DNA from: Atrichornis clamosus
Lineage: Eukaryota; Chordata; Aves; Passeriformes; Menuridae
Direction: 5' to 3'
DNA length: 64,000 bases
Assembly (NCBI GenBank): GCA_013400975.1
Contig: WBMZ01011382.1
Span: 61,668 to 125,667, forward strand
Made by a program: the position numbers and the translations under genes. Shown here piece after piece: positions 52,501-61,500 of this stretch (position 1 is the first letter of the stretch; the number at the start of each line of letters is the position of its first letter). The notes under the pieces are model-generated. The model searched no databases. It had not been told where the DNA came from and worked only from the letters and a program-made list of their open reading frames with translations.

Positions 52501-55500
52501 GAAGATGCAAGACTTCAGGGAAGGCTTCTGATTTACACACATTTTGCTCTTGTGGATCACCTCCTAAAACAGCCTGCAAAACTGCAACTGAATATCCAGC
52601 TTCAGAACTTAAGTTGTTCTCATACAAACAGGTTCATCTTAATAGAACCCTTTTTTTCCCTGGCATGATAGAGGCAATCACTTGACTAAATATCCACTAA
52701 ATGCCTTGGTCAGAGTACTCCCTTCACTGCCAAAACATGCAATACCATGGAAACTAAGTCCCTATTCAGGGAATAAACAACATTAGATCTTGGTAGAGAG
52801 AACACCTTCACGTACATTAACAGCAGTCTTGCTACTACACACTCAGAACAGACACAACAGTGGCCCAGTAACCACTGATTGCTGGAAGGAAAGCAGAGGA
52901 AGGGAACTACTCTTTCTAGGACACAGTGATTTGACACTAGAGTAGTGTAAATTAAATCAACTACACCCCATTTATATTATTGTGAACTGAAGAAGGGTGC
53001 CCTGTGTCCACTGTGTTTGGCAGAAGACAGTCAGCCAGTCCGTGCTGTTAAGTCAGGATTAGCTACAGCACAGGCTGCTTTTTTTGCCTGATTTGACAGG
53101 ATATTGTTGGGGAAGCGAGGCCTATTGTGGAAAGGTTAAAAAGATAAACCTAGGAAATGAGACTCTTTTAGTTATTCTACTCCCTGAAACAGCTGCTACA
53201 TCCATTTTCAAGATCCAGCATAAAATGGTGTCTGGGGTTTCATGCACCATACAATGCAGAAGCATGCACATTCCAGTGCTGGGACAGACCAAAGCCTAAC
53301 TTGATATGGTTACCTTGGAGTGACCTGTATCAAAGGATTGAAAGAACAACGGAAGCAGACGTCTACAAATGGTATTTGTTTATTACCAGTAGGGTATCTC
53401 AGTTCTGTACCGTGTTTCTGGAGAAAACCTCTCTGCTCTTCAGCTTTTATAATCTTACTGTTGTTCAAGAGTCAGAGTTCATTAATATACAACCTTGTAA
53501 TTTAAAAAAACCAAACCCAACACAATAAAGCAAGTGTTCATTGCCTGGAAGTGATTTATACATGAAAACAGACTGAAACAGCATCCTTGTCAGCAATAAC
53601 TTCTATCCCAGTGTTCCTTCTGAATTGCTCACCCAGACACAAACTTAGCACTGCTGCAAAAATTTCTCAGAGAAATAATCTAAGTGGAAAAGGTCTTCCT
53701 CTGCCTTTCATTCCTCTCTAGATATGGAAAGCTAATGCACTTCATTAAGTTCCTTCCAATATTACCTGTTAACTGCTCATGTAACATCTAACAGTGTTTT
53801 TTTTCACAGCAGAATAAGTCCTCATCCCATGAAAAGATACATATGTTTCAGAGCCAAATCTGTCAACATTTAAATTAAGAAGCCTCTGAGTATGACAGAT
53901 CTTGAAAGAGACAAATCCACTGGAAGTTCCACTTTCTAACATGGCTACGGGATTAAAATAAAAGTAATCATCTGATGCTATATTTTATAAATATGCAATA
54001 TGATCTGTCACTCATATGCGATAGCAACAGAAGCCTTCTGTACATGAAGGCATTTTAAATGTGCTTAAATTTTGAGACAAAATTACATTCTTGAATACTC
54101 TTAACTGAGTCCCAGACTGTGTTCCAAGAAAGTATCAACACACATGAATGCAGAATGTGCAACTCAAGTTCACACAGGCATTTTTGCTGAACTTGCACGG
54201 AACATGAGGAAGGTTAAAATTACACCACCTGGCATAGTGGTTATGCTACCACACTCCTGCCTCTTCTGAGTGAGCAGGACACAGCTGCTTACAAGTGTTC
54301 TCCAAATTAAAGAGGCAACATACTCAAGTCACCACCTCAGGAGGCTGACCTTCTGCTCCAAAAGGTTACTTTAAAACTCATTGTGAAATGGGTAAACAAG
54401 TCAACATTTCCTAAAAATTATCCCAAACCTGCAGCAGGCAGTCACCTGTGGTTTCTGTCTATTCTACTTCATTAAGTCTACTCTGTTGCCATATGGGTGT
54501 CAAGCCTGGGGAGGAGAACTTGAAGCATGCTTTTTTCTGAGGTCCCTGCTATTATCTTGGTGACATTTGCATTTCCTACATGTCACTGCAAGATGTCAAG
54601 TGACGAAGCCTCTCAGCTGTCAGACACTGCTTTGGAATTTTGCTGAAGGCTCTGCCTGAGCCCTTGCTGTAATACAAAGGCTTTAACTACTGTAAATTAA
54701 GCATGAGAAAAAGCTATGTCTGAAGCAAGAGCTGGGAAAGAGAGAGGTGAAGGGAAAGAGTGCCCTTTAAAACAATTAAACTTTTAGGTTTCTGCTAATG
54801 TGCTTCATTGCTAAATATGAACCAAGAACTGTAAGTCTACTTGTCATAGCTGCCTGAATCAACAGGACTGAAAGAGGATTTTAATGCCCATTAAAACCAG
54901 ATTAAGAACAGCAACTTGCAATAAGCAGCAGTGATGAGAGACATACTGATGGCAGGTTAGCTCTGTTTTACATTAAACAATTACATCAAGCCTTGACAGC
55001 AACATACACACTTCGGGCACAACACGCCAGAAGCTAACCCTACGCTGCTTGGGTAGGATTGGGAGGCAAGGAGTGTCCTACGTAAACATGGAAAGCAAGA
55101 GCAGCTCCAGGCTGCAAGCTTGGTCTCCCCACCCACTGCCTCACCTTCCAGACGTACGCGTTGCAGTCACTGGAGCCACTGACCAGGAACTGGTCGTCTG
55201 GGCTGGTGCTGGATTTGATGTAAAAGGTTGAATTCTGGTGCCCACTGAAAACAGACACTGTGAAGAGAAAATTTAAAAAAATTAAAGAGACAGTAAAAGA
55301 CCCACTCAATGCACAGCCCTGAAGTCAATTGTGCAAGAAGGGCTGATCTTACAGGCTTTTCCTGCCTAGCCACATATCCTTTGGAGAAAGTGGTTGCACT
55401 GCTCCCTCGCTCTGAGGCTCTGGCAGCAGGAAGTTTTTATTATTCAGCCGGAGCCCTTTGGGCTTCCCAAACAAAGCACTGGCAGTTTCATTAAAGCTTT

Positions 55501-58500
55501 AGCTTGACCCATATCACAAGCAGGTTCAGACATCACCTGGACTCCCCCACTACTCTAGTTCAGGTTCCTTGCCTCTTCCTCCTTCAGCCACCATCACCAG
55601 TCCCGCTACATCAACAAGGGCAGTCATGCAGCAGGGGCCTTCTTCCACCCAGGTGGCAAAAGAGGCACTTGCTGCTCCTTCCTCCCACTGCCAGCATCTT
55701 TATTTCATCAACAAGCCTTGCATCGTGTCAGTCATGCTCGCCTGTATTTAAAGCCTCAGTAGTGTCTCTAAAGCCTTGAAACCACCACCCCAAATGGCTG
55801 ACATTCCCCCTACTGCAAGGGCCTTCAGAGTCGGCCGCTGGCACGAGAGCCGAGTGTGGATCTGGAGCACTTGGCTGCACCATGTCCTGTCCTCTCACTG
55901 GGGCACAAAGGACAAGTTTCCCAGCATAGCCCCAGGTGGGGCTGGCACCCTCTTCTCCAGCCCTGTTTTAGTAGTGGTTCTCGAGAAACAGACAACCCAC
56001 AGACCAGAGGATACGCGGCTGCCTTTGGCGGTCTTTGAAGAGTTGCGAGACCCCAAAACATCCCTTGATTTTTTTTCCCCACACCACTACAGACAGTGTA
56101 GTGGTCACCAGACAGCAAATCAAATCCCTTCCTAAACCAGGCAGTAAGTGCTGTCACAGGGAGGATTTCCTGACGCCCCTGCAAGCTAAAGCTGCCTCAA
56201 TGCTGGATAAGAGCAGCTGCAGCCGCGGCAAAAGCGGGCGGGCGAGGGCGGAGAGCGGCACAAGGGGCGGGCAGGCGCTGCCCTCTGCGGGAACCGCCGC
56301 GCTCCAAGGAGTCCCACCCGCATGCGTTCCATCCAGCTGGATCAATGGAGATTGCTCCCTGCGTTTTACTGGCTGCACACGGAAGGCAAGAGCTCCATGA
56401 GGAGGCCAAGGGGTGCGTTGCCGAGAGCCTGCTCCTGTGAGGGGACAGGCCAGGGAGCCCATTTCCACAGACTGGCGGTGGCACCTAGGGTTGACCTCAA
56501 CAACCAAGCCATTAATATTTACTACTTGCACCCCTTCTTCACTCTGGAAGCATTCCCATCCACCAGACTGCCTTCAGAAGGAGTAGACAGAAGGACACAT
56601 TGTTCATTTAATTTCAGTTAACTGAGAGACTCAGGAAAGGCAATGGAAAATAAATTGTGTGTCTGGCTGGAATGCATCTAACAAGTTTTGCCACTTTCTG
56701 GGAAGCAGTCACTGGCCTATGTACAAAGCAGCTTCATGCACCAAAGGCTGTGTGCCATGTAAAGGTCACAGATGCAGAGCTGAAGGAATCCTGATGTCCT
56801 GGGGATCCTTTCTCACAGAAACTGTGATAGAAGTTAAATTTAAAAGGCACCTTAAAATATTTGAATACAACATATGAGGTGATCACTTCACATGGATTCG
56901 CATCTAAGAGTCTGACAAATCAGTCACTGTCAAAAAGCAAAAGATTCAAAGTTGTTTCAGGTGGGTGGCAGCTGGATACTAGCTATTCCTCCCTGGATAA
57001 CTAGAGCCAACATGTAAACTACCATCAGTCTCTGCCTGGGTGAACCAGTATCTGCACTCATAGAAGTTTTTGTGCTATAAATTTTATGTGGATGGCTTAA
57101 CACAAAATGTGAATCTCTCCTGCACAGCTTTAGAGATAAGAGCATGGAAATCCTTTAAGTTTTTAACATGGTCTCTGTCTCTCTAAGTCAGAGGGACAAA
57201 CTTGCCTTTCTATACTCTGTAACATCTATTTTTTTGCAGCTATTTCCACAGATATCATGCTTACCTGGAGTAGTCCTCAAACTTGTCATATTGAACATGT
57301 AGATGCTGTCATCAGTGCAGTTAGCAAAGAGATTAGCACCAGTAGAATCCAAAACCAGGCTAGAATATCCTATAGACATAGAGAGTTCTTTGTAAGAAAA
57401 AAAAATTGGAAAAGAGGCATTCTCAAATAAATGCCCAGAAAGGGAAATTTGGAAAGGATGCCTATCGCGTATGAGATTGTCATTGGACAGTTTCTATGTT
57501 TGATAGAGCACTTGCTGGAGTTTCTAGAATAACATCTACATTTTCTCATGAGGATTCAGGGTGGTATTTAGAAAGGAATTGCACCTTCAGAGCAGGCAAG
57601 TGATTGATTTGATAGTTTCAAATAAAACTAACAGGAACAATCAATTGTAGAAGCAGAGATCAAAAATAAATAGAAACCTTCATGCTTTGGTAGAATAAGC
57701 CATCCTCTGATTTGTGAGAGATTAGGTTCAAGAAAAATCTTTTCCTGCAGGCAAATTATTTCACAACCAGCTACTCGAGCCTTTCCCTCATGTTCTTGGG
57801 ACTGACACTGACCATTACTGTGTCAAGACAGTTGATTGGACAAGTCATTAGGAATTACTGTGTTGCATCAGTGCATTGTAAGGCATTGAAGACACGAAGA
57901 CAGAGAAACATGAACAAGTGTGCTGTTTTTTTTGATAAACAGTTTCAAGAGGTGATAATATAAAACCCCAGTCCAGTCTGTTGTCATTGCAAGAGACAAT
58001 GCAAAGAAAGTTCAATCTGAGTTTTACTCACGTAAATGACTAGCTAAATTCCTCATCAAGAGCTCTACTGTTCCCTCATCTCCATTTAAGAAAGTGCACT
58101 GCTGAAGCTTTTCCAAGTTTTTATCCTCACTCTTCAACTTGAAAATTTGCTATTGGCAAAAGTACCGTGCAGGTTTTGCCGATCAATAATTGGCTATAAA
58201 GATAAGAGATGTCACTGGCAGTACTTCTTGAATTCCCTTTGCACTTTAACAAATACATCTCCAGTGGCTTACCAAGTTTGCGAGTACTGGTTCCAGGGTA
58301 GCAGTAAGACCTGACGGGCAGCGGCTCCTGACGGTAAGCGGCGTAGTTCTTGCGCAAGTCCCACACTTTGATCACCCTGGAGTAGAAAAGCACAAGTGTC
58401 ATCCACTTCAACTTCTCTCTTGCAATGCTGATAGAGCCTTCCAAGAGCACAGGAAGACAGGTTGCTCATGACTGAGGAGTGTCCAGTGCTAAGGCTACAA

Positions 58501-61500
58501 CAACTGAGAGGAAGCAGAGAGAGCAGTGCTGAGAGCGAAACAGTTGCTCTGCTGGCCATGGATGAGGAGGCAGCACTGCTTTTGTAATTAACACAAGACA
58601 AGACCCTACCAGCCAACTTCCTTCAACTAGCAAAAGGAAATACAAGGATGCCTTTATACTTCTGTCATGCAGTTTTAGTTTGCAGTTCTAGAAATTAAGC
58701 CTTTCAATTTTTTTCTTGCTCTTTGGGAGCAAGCCTATCATGAGCCATAGGCAGGAGGGTCAATCTTATCTGCCCCAGAAAGGCTCTGACCACATGGAAC
58801 CGGCTAAAGAATACAGTCCAAGAGGGTCATCTCCATGCTCATCAATGAGACAGTTTGCTTGAGCTCCAAGATGCTGCAAGAAATCTGGCACCTACAATAA
58901 TGCATCTTTTGTAACCCAAAGCAACATTTTCTCAAGCATGCCTACACATATCCAGGCACCAACCACCCACTCACATCCAAAAAGGCTGTCTAACAATAGC
59001 CTGCCTATGTGTGGTCTCATAGGTCCGTGAGAATAGAGATGATAACAATTGTTCTAACTCTGCCCCCTAGCTAAAACACTAATACGAGCATTTACCACAT
59101 ATGCACAATTTGTCCAGTGCTGCAATCTCCAGGAAGGAAGTAAAGCAGCATTCAGACTTGCCAATGCAAGCTGACAGCACAGCTGTTGATTCTACCTAGC
59201 AGTAACTCAAGCCTTGCCACTGAGTGATCTCAGAAAAAAAAAAAATCTCCCAATCTTTTTATGCCACTAAGCACAAAGCATAGACAGAAAATCAGGCATC
59301 CTCTCTCCTTACCCATCAACAGCTCCTGCAGAGATAAGAGTATGCTCATCCTGAAGCAGCACCACAGTTACACTCTGCTGGAAATCCTTAAAAAGAAAAG
59401 AAAAAAGAACTTTATTTTCTTTTAAGGTCAGCAAGATCTTGCTGCTTAGCTCAAGGCCAAGTGAATACAGGGAAAACCTCCTCCCAGCCAGGCAAGAGAA
59501 CCTAGAAATACCGGATGTCATTTAGGACACAACAATCCTTTGAACACTCCCACCAGTGAAATTGCCACTGAGCAATAAGTGTTTGGGCAGCAATTTGAGA
59601 TTATACCTTCCACGTCAGAGATACGAGAGCTGCCTTCATCATAAGGTTTAATAGATTAAAAATGACCAGGTCTTACTCCAGTAAGGCAGTAATTTGTCTG
59701 GTCAAATATGGGGGGGAAAAAAAGAAAAAAAAAAAATTACAACCTTCCCCATTCTACCCCCTCAAAAAAGGAATGCTGGCCACTCCTCTCCTCTCTGGGA
59801 GAAAAAAATATGTATTTTCACGCAGCATTTGCACAAAGTTGGCTTTTACGGCACGTGGGTTGTTAGGCAACTAAACAATGTCTAAAGTTAGCCATAGCAA
59901 GTGACCGTGACACAAAAACCTACCTCTGCAAAGATAAATGGAAGCATTTACCACATACCAGCCACATACTTCTCACTACATTTACTTAGGAAGACTTCTG
60001 TGAATAGCACTGTCCTCAGAAGAGACGCTTACATTCTGTTTGCTCCCCAGACACCTACCACCAAGGGAGCAAGCCCTCTCAGGTTCTGTCTCTTCTTCTT
60101 TGGTTTGGAAGGAGTCTGCTTGTCAACCACGTTGTGTGCTCCACTGATTTGATTCACCTGCCTGTAAAATCCATCTGAAAGAGAGCAAAGACATCTCAAT
60201 TAATAGTTTTCATGCAATTTTTCTATCACTTTAATAAAACAAGCATCAGCTTGGAATTAGTCCTCAAAGATGTCTGAGATTAACCTTTAAAATCATTACT
60301 GTATTCTGAAAACAAAAATTGTCAATTACACACAAAACCAGTGAGAAGAACACAGTAAAAACCAGGAATACAGAACGTGAAAAATTACAGAGGTCAATCT
60401 AACATTGACAGTGAAACTAAAACTGATCTAGGCAGATTGTCTTTGGAAACCATTACCCCTTGGTCTGGTTTTCACATGCATCCTGGTCTGGAGCATTCAA
60501 TCCATCTCATCCAAAGGAGAACTACGCTCACGGCAAAGTTTCCAGTGCATTTTCCCTCTATTTCATAATTTTTTGTTTTCGTCTGTTACTTCTCACTTTA
60601 TGAAATTTACTCCTGCACTAGAGTAATGCAACTTTTCTACTTTTTTTCCCCCCTACGCCTTCCACTTTAATCATGTGGAATCTCTCTTTTCCTCCACTTG
60701 CCTGTTTGAAGAGCCACGGAACCTGGGACAGATGGAAGAGCGAGACATGTTCTGGCAGCACAGGCAAGGAAACTGCTGTGGCAGAGCAGGGAACTGGGAA
60801 AAGGCATAAGGGCATGACCTGACTAGGGAGAAAAGCTCCAGGAAACAGAAAGAGGAGCAGAATGAGCTCACGCTGCATTTATAGCAGGTGTTCCCACAAT
60901 ATATTCACTTGCTGCCAGCACTCACAAGCTCCTTTGCTTCTGCACTTTCTGCCTTCCTTCCTACTCTGGCAGCAGCCTTTCCAGCCTTTCTTCATCCCTC
61001 TGGATGGCTCTGACCTAAGCAGTCTCTCCCAGCTCATCTGTTTTCATGCTGCCCTAACAGGGATGCATTCTGTACTCTCTCGTCTTCTTACCAACACACA
61101 AAGTACTATCAAGCCAGCATGTGTATCTTGCTGCAAAGTGGAAAAATATATTATACATAGAAGAGATACCTATTCAATCCTTTTACAGTACTAAAGCAGT
61201 ACTATAATTTATTGTATTTTTCTGAGAATCCTCTGCTTCTTACTGAAGTTTCCCTATATTGTAACCAAAAGCATTAGTCCAACAAGTCAATCTGAGCAGT
61301 ACTTTTACATAAGATACTACACTTTTTTGATACATATCTGAAAGTTTATTTACCTTTTTTGTTGCATCTGGTATCCCAAACCATGATGTTCCCATCTCTG
61401 CCTCCGGTACAGAAGACAGCTGAGAAAGAGAAAAAGTGCTATTAGCTTCCAAAAGTGTTAATTTAATTAACTGAATGCAGTACAATGCCATCTATGTACC

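Noticed and set aside
55776..56531. Open frames of 119-125 codons on both strands over the intron 10 CpG cluster
   Set aside because: No similarity to known proteins and no shared splice sites; they follow from local GC content.
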